From assembly GCF_022458985.1 (NCBI RefSeq), contig NC_061790.1, positions 17,526,397 to 17,590,396 of the forward strand: a DNA stretch of 64,000 nucleotides, in the 5' to 3' direction. The notes below the pieces were generated by a model. The model saw only the letters and a program-made list of their open reading frames with translations. It did no database searches and had not been told where the DNA came from. The translations under genes and the position numbers were made by a program. This DNA is from Mugil cephalus (taxonomy: Eukaryota > Chordata > Actinopteri > Mugiliformes > Mugilidae). How positions within the stretch are numbered: the first letter of the stretch is position 1; the number at the start of each line of letters is the position of its first letter. Shown in pieces: positions 11,983 to 26,400 of this stretch.

Positions 11983-14387
11983 GTATGTCAAGGAAAGGAG
12001 TTTGTGTCATTTCTGTTTTGTTTTTGTTTTGTCTTTTTTATTACAAGATTAGATCTGGGTCACTCCAAAGTCTGGGCTTAGTTTTGTCGGGTTGCATTGA
12101 TTTGAAATAGGCAGCTATGTTGGTCGAGAACATTATTCTGTTGCATTTAGGAATTTATTTTGTCTCGCGTCTGGAGTAAACATACAAATTGTTGTTGCTT
12201 TGCGATGTGTTTATTGACATGGAAACACATCCACATTCTTCAGAGTCGCAGTTTTTAGTCTGCGCCAACCCCAAACTGTTTCCTTGTTTCCCTCTACTTA
12301 ATACCATGTCACGACCGAGGCTCGTGGTCGCCTGGCATCCAGTAGGAGGTGGTTACGGCTGTTAGGGACCAATACTTTGAAGCAGTGAAAGGGGGTATTT
12401 TTACCAAATGGAGGCCCATCACGCAATGTCAGTGGTTATGTAACATAAGACGTGTTGAAAGAAAGAAAGCAAGTGGAAGTCTGACGGATGTACCTCAGTA
12501 ATGAGCTGTTTGCACCTCATCTCAAGCATTTGTTTGTTTGTTTTTGGATTAGTAGTGATTCTAATTAAATTAAGATCTATCTACACTCAGAGAAAGATTC
12601 TCACATTTAATTTTATTTCTTTTTTTCAGATTAAGTGGTACATTTCTTAACATGATATAGTCCACGCATGGAAATCCAGTACCCAGCTCTAAACCAACTT
12701 TAAGGAAACTGAACACTAATGACTCGAGTTCATTATTCCTCAGTAGTTTTGCTTTCTATTACACTGTCTATCTTTCTAATGTATGGTGGTAGGAGCAGGT
12801 GGAACAGTACGTAAGTTTACTTACTGCACACATAACATGATGGAGGATTTGTTCATGTGCTCTGGTTGGATGATGACATCACAGCACTGTGGATGATGAT
12901 GCAGAGTAGAAGAAAAACCTGTCGGCGTTTGTCGTATTTCACCGCTGACACTCTACAATTTTCATGTCCCGGTGCCTGTTGAAGTTGCTGTTTTGCTCCC
13001 GTTAGTTTAGATAGGACCTGGTCTTGTTAGCCTGAAGTAACTACCGGGAGCGTTGCCAAGATGGCAAGAAACTTGCCTATGAAGACTTTGGTTGATCACA
13101 TTAAGAGATCTGAGTTAATGATGCTGGAAACAGAGTTCAGAGCAGCTGAAGCCTGAGCTTTTTGGCCACAGGGATCAAGTTTAAGTTAGAAGTTTAGCTT
13201 ATTATTAATTAGTTTAATATGAACATCCAACACTATAACATGAATCTGATAGGTCCTCCTTCATGCAGGGACACACGTGTGTCTAGACACGTGGTGACCA
13301 GGCCTTCTCTGGTTGAAGCCCAAATCATTTGTTGGCAAAACTTTCCGTAACCGATCCATATTTAGTGAGTTTCTGCCCTCCCTTTTGCTCCCAAACCGCA
13401 GGCCTCGCGCCGCACTTGAAACTGCAGCCATTTAATGCCTCGCACTAGCATTTGCATAATCCCGTATTTACCATCTTCCCAGGAGGTGAGTTAATTATTT
13501 GTGAGCTCCTTTTTATGGTAGCAGGTCGTCATGGGGAATCTGATTCGCGTTGACTTTATTTCTTCGTACTTCTCGACGTGGAATTTTCCTCGCTCAAATA
13601 AAATTAGACCTTGTAAGTTTCATTAGAAAGAGGGGCATTGTGGGTGGCGTTGAAAGATGAGGTTTGTGTAGCCGCAGTGAGTACAGCCTGGTGCGTGCAC
13701 ATTAAACCCTGGGTGGGCAGAGGGAAGCAAAATAGGATTGTGTTGCAGGCATCTAGATGCATCCACCGTCCTCTGTGGTCCCCCCCTCCCTCCCCACTTT
13801 CATTTTTTTTTTCTTTCTCAGTTTTTCTCTCACTCTATTAACACTCTCCTTCTGCCGTAGTTTCCCCTTCTCCCCGCCGGTCCCTCCCTCCTGCGTCTCT
13901 CGTTCCACATGAGAATGGAGAGCAGATGTGGCGTGGGACGTGTGCGTCTCTAACGTCGAGCCGCTCTCTTATTTACCAAACAGGTCCCTCTTGTTCACAG
14001 ATGACAGGTTTGAATTACAGGGCCTGGGTCCATTCCAAAACTGCATCCCCGGCTCCCCCCGCCCTTTCCTGTACAGCGCTGTTTTGTGTTGGAGCCCGTA
14101 AGATGGTGAGATTAGACGTAGGAAATGATATACCTGTCTCAGTTGTGTAGTTTTTCCCCTGAACCCAGACGCTCATGCTCCAGTCCACCACCCCTGATGG
14201 TGCATATAACTTCCACACACACATGCACGTACACCGAACTGCTATATATTCCTAATACCCCGGCTAATTTGAGGGTATGGAGTCAGACAAGATGGTGTCA
14301 GATATCAGTTTGATCTGCCTCAGGGCTGTGATCTGGCAGATTAGTCCAGGGATTACATCTATGATCACAGCACACTTGCGTCTCAGT

Positions 14388-14420
<33 letters not shown>

Positions 14421-17400
14421 TGATAAGTTGTAACATTAGCTCTTTGGGGAGGCCTTTTTATGCGCGTTTCACAACAGGGGATTTTTATGCCCCTGTTCTC
14501 GGCTTCACAAACATTAATCCATTTACCGAGATTAGCCCACAGTTTAGTGTTTCCTAATAATGTTTCTATTTTGAGAACGATCAAAGAGGCTTCGGGTCTT
14601 TATCCGCGCATGAAATAAAGCAAATCTTTGGAAAGGTCGAAGCACAACTCAGCGGTTTTTGCGGAATGGCAGAGAAACGGATTCACCCGCGCAACGTTGA
14701 ACCCTTTTTTTTTTTCTTCTTCTTCTTCTCTCTTGGGTTCTGTTAAAAACATTAGGAACATATTTGCGTCCCCGCTGCAAGATTATATATCACAGCCATT
14801 TTATGTGTATTATTTAAGATCGGATGGAAACTGTGTCCTTGGGATGTCTGTTCGCAGCGTGTGCCAGCGGGGTTAAAGGCTTCAGGTTTAACCCTTTGAG
14901 TCGCAAAAGTGGGGAAATGGCTGAGCACCAGTTCCCCCACTCCCCGTATCTTTGTAGCTTGTTTTCTCTGAGTTTCAACGCTGGGGTAGTAGCTAGTTGC
15001 ACATTTAGCACCCCCAGCATTGGCCAGTGAGAATCGCTCTGTTTTTAAAAGGATTCATTGTACACTTAGACTACAGCTGTAGCAGATGCAGTCCAGAGTG
15101 AGTCAAACGAGCGCGGTTCAGCTAACCTGCTTCTACCTGCACCGATGACCCCGCAACAGCCACCAAACAGCTCACCGACACTCAGGCATCCAGGGTCACG
15201 CAGAGCAGTTAACCTTTCCCCACTCGCACTCCGCTCTCCTGGAGTTAAACGCTTCTGCCCTCTTTACCGATTCCTCCCGCATCAGCTCTTGTTGTTTATG
15301 GCAACCGCGAGCTTGGTTTAGATTCATGTCCTTGTCAGATAACAAAAATTCCTGTCTCTCACTCCCTCCGACACCCATTTCTGGAAAGGTCAGCTTTTAT
15401 TATCTCGAGCGGGTTTGAATTTTGTGGTATTTGTGTGCGTCAGGTGGTTCGGTTGCCATGACACGCGGGGAAAAGCCGTGTAAAAACATGACGGCTTCGG
15501 AGCGCGCGGCAGTTTGTCACAAGTCATTTTTACCAGTTGCTTTATCAGACATTTGGGGGTGGATCGGATGTCGCCCCAGAGTGGAGGGCTTTTTATGTCT
15601 TTGCAGTTATCAAGGCCCAGCTATATTCTTTCTCCCCTACCTCTGCTCTTTTGTCTCCCTCTATCTTTTCCTTCCTGTCAGGCAGCTGCAAGCCTCGACC
15701 AGCAGCAGTTTGTCTGAAAGGGATCTGTGTGCTCTGCGTCATCTTGAAGAGACTTTATTATCAAGAATAACAACTGCGTGCGAGGCTTTTGGGGTGGACA
15801 GACTGCCAGGTTTTGTGAACTGTCTCATCCAAATAACGCCTGCTGTGTTGATAATCTGTGTTGCTTCTTTTCTGAATCACTCTTTCGCGTGTGTTCATAC
15901 TGAAGGGTAACACTTGCGTATACGGGGTTCAAAACATCTGGGTGTGTTAAAAGCCTTCGGGCTTTTTCTTATTCCTAGATTGTTTTATTCTCGACTTATT
16001 CGGTTCGCAGTTATTAAACTCAGCTGAAATGAGTTGTATGTCTGCATGTACAGTGTGCACATATTTTGTGGGTTGTGTGAAGGCTCTGTGATGGATGAGG
16101 AGATTTACTGACATCCTGCATGTCTAATCCTCTCTGTACTATAAGAGGACATGGCGCTACAAGGGTAGCCCATGATAAACTGTATGCGTGACACTTACAG
16201 ACATTTACACCACAATTTTAGGGTCCCCCCCCCCAAAATAATATGATAGTGTACTGGGAAAAAAGGAGTGTGGTGATTGCAGATTTAAAGTGTCTCGGCT
16301 TCTGTGGGAGATTGAAAGTCTAGATGTTTGCATGTTCCGTACTACTTAGGGATTTCAATGCTGAGCACGACTGTGTCACTTTCCGCCTGTACTCGATATT
16401 TTCAGGCGGCCTTTTTACTTCATAGCTGAGTCTGCTGCTGAGATTTTATGCACAAATATCTGTGCTGAGAGTTGACATCTGCTTAGATTAGTTTGGAGAG
16501 TGTGGAGCTGTGCGTGGTCACTGTGGTCTGTGGCAACAAGGCAAAAAAACCTTATTAATGTAGGAGCAGCGAGCTGATTGGACGGACTGGTGTAATGGCA
16601 GCTACGCATGTTTTGTTCCCTGGCCTTCTTAAAGGCTCAGCTTATGAACGGTATCATGAACTCATGTGGCTTTTACACCATAACAGTTTAATGTTACAGA
16701 TAGACACTGGGTACAGTTTATTTCTATCTTTCCAGCAACTAATGCTGCTCAACTCTTCACCCTCTGCTCCATAATTCTGTGACTTTGAATAGCCAAGCAA
16801 GTAAAAGATGGTCTGAAGCAAACATTTAGGAGCTGTGCATGTCAGTACCTTCTAATTTTATTACACCTTGTAAATGGGTTTTGGTGGGCAGCTCTGAGAC
16901 TGTAGGTTTTGTTTTAAAGATTTTCACCTGTTCTTCCTTGCAGCAGGATGCTAGGTTTGTGGGATTCTTGGGAGATTTGCTTGCACTGTCATTTAAGGTC
17001 TGTTCATGGGACTGTCACAGACCCTTCAGCTTGGATTTGTTGACGTAGCCCTTTGTTGAGTTTGAGACGTGCTTAGAATCATCATCTCGTTGTAAAGGCC
17101 GTCCTGTCTTTGTACCCTAAGTGTGAGGTTTGTTTTCAGAATTTTCTGATTCAAACCACCCTAATGTTTAACAGTTAGAGAGAAGAGAGTGGCCAAAATT
17201 GTAGTTTTAAATACCTCGGTCTTCTGCATTTGTTTTGTTTGATGCACAGATGTATACCTAGGATAAGAGTATCAACATTTGTTATCATAGTGTCATTTTT
17301 GCCGTGTAAGTGGAGGGAGAAAAAGCAGAATGTCGACCAAATGTCGGCTCAGAAAAATCAGCAGGATGTTTTGGCCATTAGCCAGGGCTAATGTAAAAGA

Positions 17401-20400
17401 ATCGGTATCGGCTCTAAAAAAACAAATCCATATCAGTCGATCTCTACTGCACATTTACCACTCAGAGGCTCTGATGCTTCACATCACATCAAGTTTACAT
17501 ACGTTGTAAGCGGTGCGTGCATTCAGTGTCACTCACCAAAATGGGCTGTGTGAATCCTTGAGACATAATCCCCATAATTCCCTTATTACAAAACCTTTGA
17601 AAATCTAAAGCTAAAAAAAAGTTAAAGTGTGCACCGTCTGCTGGCTCCTTCTTCCTCCTTGCCTGTGCAGACATATTGCTTCATTTTTTTGGCAGGTTAC
17701 TTCCGAGAAACTTTGATCATTGGACCATCATGAGCCTCTCTGTAGGAGCGTACATTGTGCTGATACTGTACGTGCTTATACATGTTACACAAACTAGGAC
17801 CCACTCATAAAAAGGCCCTCATAAAACAAAGCTGCTGTACCCCCCATTAGTTTTACTTACGGTGTATTTCCCCAGTGTGAAGCAAAGCCTGTAAAGATAG
17901 CCGTCCCAGATCAAAGGCGCGTGCTGTCCCGTAAAGCAGGAGGAAAGCCTGATGAGAGCGTTGTCATACCTTCTCATAAGTTGGCTGAGCAACTAGCTAG
18001 GCCTTAACTGGATAAACTTAGATTGCACCCAGCTGGCTGGTTAAACACTGAGGTCAGTGACCTTCTTTGTCTGTCCAGACTGTTGCCAGATGCGTAGGGA
18101 TTTCTGATGGTCTATTTGAGGTGTACGGTATAGATGGGCTGGATCAATGGTTTACTCACTGGTTGTACTGGATTTTAACTAGTGCACGTTAAGAACAGTT
18201 TTCGTGGATTTATAATACAACGCATACATTTTCAGGCTTCAAGCACTGAAAATACAAGCGGTTTGATGATACATCAGGATGCTCCAAGACACTGGTTGAG
18301 ACTGAGGCTTCCCTTACTAATTACCACTTGACTTTTTGATCGTTTATAGAACTAAAGCTATTTGGTTAAGTAATGCTGCAAGCCCAAAAATAAATCAAGC
18401 TCATGTCGAAGCTGAAAGCGTTCTGCTCTGACTTAAAGAGAGCTGAGGCTCGGTGCATTTTTCCAAAACAGGAGCTGTTTGTCGTTGTGGCTGCAGCGAG
18501 CTTGAAGATAAAACGAGCTGCGGCTATTCGGGGGGGAAAGAGTTGACATGTGCGAACAAGCCTTTACTCTTCTTCCAAATGAACGGAAAAAACATCATCA
18601 CTATCATCAGACTAAAATAACCTAACCAGCTCTACCACATGTAAATCAATTAAAACGTGCAACAGGCATCCAGTCAGGGAAGTGCTGGCTCTCTACATGC
18701 TGAGGTCGGAATCCCCAGATGTTTTCACCAGTTTCTCGGAGGTGGTAAAGCTTGATTTACTAAGCAGTTCATCAAAAGATATAATTTGTCTAGTTTGTTT
18801 TTCTGTTTGTTTTGCTAAGGTACAAATAGGAGCGTACTGTTTCTGTGGCAAGGCTGACCATGTTTACACACACTTGGTAATTAAGAGTCTCAAAAGAGAG
18901 AGGAGAAGATTATAATGTAGAAGATAAATCAAATTTGATCAATTCACTCGAATGAAGTAATGTTGGATTCTTAGCATCTGCTTTGGAAGTGAGTGAGTAT
19001 TTTCTGGAGAAGAGCAGTGCTGAGGACTGCTTCTCCTTAGAGCTGCAACTAATGTCTTTCTTTTTTTAAACTTAAGTATATATACCAGATCCATTTATGA
19101 CGCAGAATATATTCTGTTTTATATTTGCTACCTAATTTGATCTAAGGACTAGGAATGATGTTCCTTCTTAATGGATTGTATATTATAAATTGCATACTTT
19201 ATAATACACGCCAAACGTACCATGCAACGACCCTTTCAGACAACGTTTCTTATGAACCACTGTTTTTTTTGATTCTCTTTCCTCTCATGCACTTAGTGAA
19301 CTTGTGCTTGGAATTTTCCGAACTTCCGAAACCCCGCTGCAACACTCTGCCTTCCTAAGACACACAAACACAAACAGTGAGTCTCTCTGAAGGACTTAAG
19401 AGAGGGACACATTTTGACTCAGCCATCGTGGTTTGGCCTCAGTTGCGGCCAGGAAAAAGCATCTAGTGCCATCTCTGTCCCACGTATGACATACTGAGTG
19501 GTTGGTCTTGGGGTAAATTACAGTTTTTGGCTGCATTGGGTATCTGATGCACAACTGCTCCAAAGTCAAACCAATCAGTGATAAAACAATCCACCTGATA
19601 AAGGTAAAGAAGGGATGAGAAGAGGGACTCAAATGGCCGGTGACCTTTGAGCTCTCACGTCGTCAGACATGAAGGACGACAACGCAAGCTACAGGCAGAG
19701 TTAAATAGATTGATGGGGTGGTTCAGTGGAGTGATAAAGGAGTCAGGAGTGAAAAATGAACCATGAACAAAATATTTAAATGTCGCTCTTCTCCTTTTTT
19801 TCTACCCTGTCCACAAATGAATGAGATCAAAGAAAGACAGTAAAGCTACGGGCGGTGTCTGAGTCACTAGATCATGTGGAAGCAGATTGTAAGTTTTGTT
19901 GCACTGTAGTTTCTATGAGACTCATTTGAATGGGTGCCCACTCCATGTTTCTAATTCAAACATTTTGAACACATATCTCACCTTGTGGCCTAAAATGTCC
20001 CTGCATTGTTTCTGGAGAGATGTCTGCTGTAGTTTATGTTGCTAAGCACCACTAAACGGATACCTTTGGTAGGAAGTCGCAGGATTCAGCAATAGGTGAT
20101 GAAAAGCACTGGTTCCACTCTGTAGTGGAGGTCTTCTGGGAAAGCCTGCTGCTCTCACTGGCCCCACATGTCCACCTGAAGTTGGCTTGCTTACAGTTGC
20201 ACTCAACCATGAGCTGTTAGGTTGGCAGGTTAAGAAGGGTTTCTGGATTCAGACTTTGTGTCCTGTCACATTCATTTATCTGGAACCAAGATCCTTCTGG
20301 CACCTACAGTTATGGGCTACTTTGCTTTTGATACCATTAATGGCTTTTAATCACACAGGGTCTTAAATGAGGCTTCCTCACAAAGACTGGGAAGACCTGT

Positions 20401-23400
20401 ATCTTCTGCTTGAGCCTGGCCTGGTCTGGCCTGTGTACAGCTTTGGGTCTGTAAGCCTGAAGGCATAAAGATGAGTCAGGGAGCAGCCATAATAAAGACG
20501 TCACTCCGACTGACAGCTTGTAACTATTGGCTACAGTGCTCAAATCCTGCCTGTATGCCTGGAATTTGTGAGCGCCCATATTTCACCTCCAAGAATTCAG
20601 GGGAATGGCAGGTGCAGCCAGAAAAGGCCACGCTCACCAGTGGAAGCTGTCATCCCAAAAAATCCCATATACACACATGCAGACATGAACACACATCTGC
20701 TTTTACTCTTGAGCAGCAGAGATGTGATAAGGCGAGAAACAATTAAAACACAGACGGGAAATTCATCTGCAACAAAATGAACGTCATAGTTTGTGGTTTT
20801 CATTCTCACAGTAGCATTCAGTTTAGATTGTTGCCCTGTTTAAAAGGAAATTGTACCAACACTGAATGGAATATGTTCAAGTACATTCAAGTAAATGCGT
20901 AGTTTAAGGTCCAGTGCTTAACAATTACTGAACTTTTTTCTATTTGTCCCAAGGTCTGGTTGTGTTTTCCATGTGATAATGAGAGGAGAGTGTCCCCAAC
21001 TGACCTCTATTTAAACTCTATGTTTAAACAGCACAGGCCTGTTTCAGTGTTTATTGGAGCCCTGTTAGAAACTTGATGCCCTATGAATCACAGCGTGTTA
21101 CTTCTGAAGCTGATCAGAACATCTAGATTTCTCCTAACGGATTATCAACACTGACATTGGTCTTTAGATGTGGTCACTGTTTTTTTTTTTTTTTTGTTCT
21201 GGAAAAAAATATTGCAGACATTTGGCTGTAAAGTGTCCACTTAATAGCGTGTCGTCGGACTCCCTTCAGTTAAAGCGTTAATAGAGTTTACACTTTAGGT
21301 TTTTATTATCTGTTTACAGATACACTGCTGTTCTAATTTCACTCTAATTCATTTTCAGGCCTCACTCCTAGACAAAACACATTTCTCACATGCTTCCTAA
21401 AAGACCCTGTTTAGACTTTATTGCCTAAAATTAAACAATGAATGTCAAGATATAATTATTTATCCGACCATCTCCCTTCAATGACATGTTAACACTGTTA
21501 TAGTTTTCTTTCTTATGCCCTGTGGGCTTTTTAGATATTTACAGTTGTATTAATGTCAGCCAAGCATACACACAGGCTTTCTTTGGGGAGTGTTCATATC
21601 TCTGAGTAATATGCTTAAGCCGCAGACGTCTTTGTATAAATATATGCACGCGGGCCCTCTTATTAGGCGGTGTTTTTCTGCCTAACTAGTCTCATGATGT
21701 CATTTGGAACGGAGAGCTGGTAGCCTGGACCTATTTCACGGCTAGGCCGAGCCTCTAATTGTGTGCAGCGTTCCATCGAGGCACTAATCAGGGCGAGGCA
21801 GGCCCAGCAGCCTGATGCTTGACAGTAATTGCTCTTGCTCCGACTTGAAGTCCTTGTTCATGAAATATTTACCCGCGCGTCCATTCCCTCGCCCCCTTCC
21901 GTGCCGCCTCTGAACCTTCCCCCGGCACACATGCACGCAGTGCTGTATCGTAACATGCGCGTGGTCAGTCATTCGCTAGCATCGCCTCAAATTACTGAAT
22001 GACATCGCCTGTCCAGCTTACGTTAGACAATGTCGTTTTTTCTTAATTCATGTGTTTTGTTTTTTTCTTGTGAGCTGTTGCACCCACATGCAGAAGAGCT
22101 GTAAACACTGTCCTTGCTCTTGAAAAGCTCTAAATCAGCGACTAGTGTGCGCTTCCCGTGGCGTGCTCTTGGACCAGCCTTCCGGTTTTCTACGAGAGTT
22201 AACCGTATCCCTCTCATTCATTGACTTCTGTCTGGGACAGCCAAGGCTGCACAGTGCGTCGGGCTTTAAAGCAGACCCTCGGCATACCCAGGCCCCAGCT
22301 GCTTCTCCGTTTCTCTCTTCTGTCAGCGCAGTGTTGAGTGAGCGGCTGGCGGCCTGTGTTTACCTTATTAATTAGCCCAGTGATCCAGAAACATTCTCCC
22401 CCTGGTAAATAGAATAACACTGAAAGGTTACTCAGGGCCGGAGGAGAGGGAAAGAAAATAAGAGAGGGGGCAGGAGCCAAGGACAGAAAGCCAGGGGAGA
22501 GGGAAGACGGAAAGAGACAAGGACAGAAAGTTGGACAGCAAGAGGCCGTCTGCCGTTTAAGTTTGCTTTAGAGGCATCAGGAGTAGAAGTGATTAGAGTT
22601 GGGGCGGAAACCCGACACGGTTGGTTGTCATCTTGCAGAATTTAGAGGCTCTGTGATCATCAGTCAACACCAGCTCACTGTTTCTAACCTCTCACCTCCA
22701 CGCCACCGTCTCTGTCTTTTAAGGCGTGATTGAAATGGTGGAGTATCCTTAAGTTCCACTCCTGTTTATTTGATAGGCTAGGGGCTGATTCAGCTGAAAA
22801 TATAAGTCCCAGGGACAGTGATTGATCTCAGCTTGCCAGCTCAGCGCCTATGGGAGTTTTATGGGAATGAGATAAATTATTGCTGTTGACTTGATGGATT
22901 CTTGGGCTGTCTCCTCTTTGTCGTTAAAAACTGCTCAGGTATGCTGCGCATCTTTCCAGTTGGCTGAAATGAATTCCGATTTGAACGTTGCAGACCTAAA
23001 TTCAAAGCAGACAAATAGATATGCCTGACAGCGCTTTCATGAATCCCTTCCAAGTATTTCCAATAACTCCACTCCTCCATTTTGGGCCATATCTGTGTCC
23101 TGAGGTCTGCAGTTCAGGGCCATACATGGAAAGCCAGTGATGGTGCGCAGTGAAAAAAAATTGCATTAGCTATACAGAATTTTCCCTTGGACACTAGTTC
23201 AAAGGAGGATTGAGAAATGTGGTTTTCATTAGACACTGTTGGTTTAAACCAGGTTAAAGGTCACTTTGCAAGTTAAAAGGGGAAACTATTGTAATAGGGA
23301 GTAATTTTAGTTGCAAGTACAAGTCTCCAACTCAAAAACAGATGCTGATCTATAATTTCATCAAGTAACATTTTCATATATATCAGGTCTTCATCTCCAG

Positions 23401-26400
23401 AACGTGTCTGTGTAAAAGCATATATATATGTTGGTAGATCCTGTTCAAAACCTGTGCCACTTGACATCTGGCTGTCATATTAACGTGCCCGGTGAAACTT
23501 TAAAAAGGATTTACTGCCTCTCTACAACCCACCCCACGTGGAGTAAAATTCCTCACCATTAGCGCAAGTTCATTTGCGCTTCCATTACCACTAATTACAA
23601 CATTCCGCAGATTTCACTTTGACCAAAGAACAGGCCAAAAGACGACGACGACGACGGCCTCTTTGGCCCCTCTGGCCATGTTGTTTAAATCACAGCACTA
23701 ATGTCCAGTGTGTTATTGACCTGATGAAGGCTGTAGGAGAAGGTGAACTGTTCTTCCTGGGCAATAGTGGGAGGAGTAACTCAAAGCCACTATTTTTACT
23801 GCCAGAATGTGAATTTAATCTATGATGTGCAGAGAAAATGTTTTTAGAACCCATTTATCTTTTATGTAGGGCTATTAAAACATACCATTTATCTTTTTGG
23901 ACAAAACTTTGTGTAAAATGATCTAATCCAGGTTTCCAGGGGGCAGCCTCTCCAGCTATTAATGGAGTCACAGTGAATAAACGACTGCACGACTATACTT
24001 TTTCCTCTACTTGCCCTTTCAGCCTGTTTACTGAGTACACCTTCCTTTAGCATCAGGATGCCAAATATAAATCACCAAAGTTTTGGCCAATTGTCACCAT
24101 ATTGGGCTTGTTTAAGAAGCTTGTTGTAGTTTCACTTTCCACACGTGTCTGTTTCCTCTGAACCGTTGCAGCCTGGATAATTTATCTCCTGCTACCCCAC
24201 TACTTCCTCTTCTTTCCTCATCTGCCCTTGCACCCGTGGCGTTTGTATCCCAGTGTACCGGAAGCTCCTCCACCACTCCCAGGAGGAGCTGAGGAGAACT
24301 CCAGATAGAGCCTGAACAGCCGAGTACATGTGTGTGTGTATTAGAGGTTGACCGATACGGATTTTTTAGGGCCGATACCAATTTTTTCATCGGTCTTGAC
24401 TGATGGCCGATACGTGCTGCCTTTATTCTGAGCCGATATTTGGAGCCAGTACTGCTCTCCATATATTTACATGAAAATAATGACACAATGATAACGAATG
24501 TTACAAGTCCAAATTTTACCAAAAACATTTAACGCTCTTATGCCTACAAAATAAATAGGTCAAAAGAGTTCAAGCTCCCAGCTGCACGCACTCGGTTAGT
24601 GGGGGGATGTATGGGCTGCACGGATCTGCAGCGTCTTCAGCACAACACGGCTGCCAGTGGGTGTCCGTCTGTAAATGGAAAAAAAATATATACATTTATC
24701 AGCAAACGCCCAGATATATCGGCCAGCGGATATATTTGTCAAATTCTAGTGTGCGTCAAACCTACCCAGTATCAGGAAGCCTTACTGGGTGCTTTACATC
24801 AGAAAAATGAAATCGCTCAAATACAGTATTACGTCTTGGTGTGCATATGTAACTGTAAAGGTGTGATAGGAGAATTACTAAAAAGATCTAGGAAGATCTG
24901 GTGTGTGTTAACGCTCTTCTTTTCATCTATCAGACTAGATTAATTTGGTTCTCATAAGGTAATAGTGCAATCATCCTCATTTATGCTCCTGAGTTTTCAG
25001 TCCGAATCAGATTAAACAATGCTGTTCAACAGCTATTGGGAACATTTGAGGCTTTATGTTATATCCTTTTCAGATTTGGTTTGAGTTCAGACAGAAATTC
25101 TTCAGGATCACTTTGAGCCAGGCAGGAATTTTCAGGTCTGTGTCAGTCTGCAGTGTAAACCTTATTTATGTTATGTGTGTGCCGCACATGTATATTAGAA
25201 ACCCCCCAATGCCATATAAGCCTGATGATCACATCGGAAAGGACCCTGAAAAAAGCAGCAAAGTATTGTGATAGGTTCAATGGAAAGTGGTTTTGACAGC
25301 CATGTCAGCTTTAACGTTTCCAGTGGTTCAATGCTCAAGGTGTGTGCTCGTGCTGCAAAGAAGACAGCTGATCATGAAGAAAATATGTCCGCACTCGCTC
25401 AGAAGTCTCTGGAAATCTGTTTTTGATTGGCCGTTGCTTTGACTTCAAATGTAAACCTGATTTATCTTCCTCTTTTTGTTTTTCAGCCCTGCAAGGCCTT
25501 TTCGATTCCCCAAAAGGTAAGACCTGCCAAAAACACTTTCTTCTCTGTTGATGTTCTGGATTGCAGTGCTCTCCTCCTCCTCTTCCTTCTTCTCCACCTC
25601 CCTTTATTCCTGTCATCCATCCATCACTGGTCTTGTGGAGCCATCATTCCTCTGTAGTGAGTCATGAGAGTTATTGATGGGAGTTGTGTGTGTGTGTGTG
25701 TGTGTGTGTCTCGCTGTACCTGAACTCTGGTAACTTGCATCCCCTCATGTGTCCATTATAGAGAAACCCAGGTCACTGTTTGATTGAGGCTTAAGCATTT
25801 AAGAAGGAATCCAGACCCTAGAAACCTACTAACATTATTTCTAATCACGCTAGTGCCTTAAGCGATGACAAGATAGAATAGGCTTCACCTGATCCTGTTC
25901 TATTGCTTCTTATGTCCAACCCTTCTTAGATACGTTTGGACCTAATCATTTGAAATACTCAAATTCTCTAAGGCATTAATGAATAGAAAGTAGACAGGGG
26001 ATAAGAAATTTCTTACAGTTTTAATTGTGGTGGCTAGAGAACATTAATATTTTTTCTCTATTCATATACGTGGTGACATATTTTTTTGTGGAATGGTCAG
26101 TTTTCCTGTGATCGTAACAAATCCCCCATCTTGTTCCCAGCTATGCCGAGCTAATAGCTGACTGGCCCGTGGTGGTGCTGGGGGTGTGCACAGTCCTCAT
26201 TGTGATCTGTGCCCTTGTGGGGGTCCTGATGCCTGACCTGCCGGACTTCTCTGACCCGCTGCTGGTGAGTACAGACCCATGAAGCTCTCCTTTCTGAATG
26301 TCTCATCTGTGGCGAAGGACTAAATGCCTTTAACCCTGCAGCTGTTTGAAAATAGAAGAGTGCTAAGTTTCTGATTGCACTCTACGCGAGGCAGCAGCAC

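Larger units (their letters stand above)
11983..25486 (+). other. disp1 intron of 13.5 kb
   Basis: This large intron separates the N-terminal exon from the microexon. No other gene was recognised on either strand. It holds a CA microsatellite at 14,393-14,420, two copies of a 'gaccgatac' interspersed repeat (about 17,326-17,452 and 24,339-24,745), poly-T runs, a GAC trinucleotide run at about 23,641-23,656, and stretches that look like conserved non-coding DNA near 13,420-13,560 and 21,600-21,800. Confidence 0.7.

Noticed and set aside
11983..12052. Extension of the disp1 N-terminal exon to a stop at 12,052
   Set aside because: GTATGT at 11,983 is a good donor, the phase matches the microexon, and the extra residues ([15 protein letters not shown]...) look like intron read-through.
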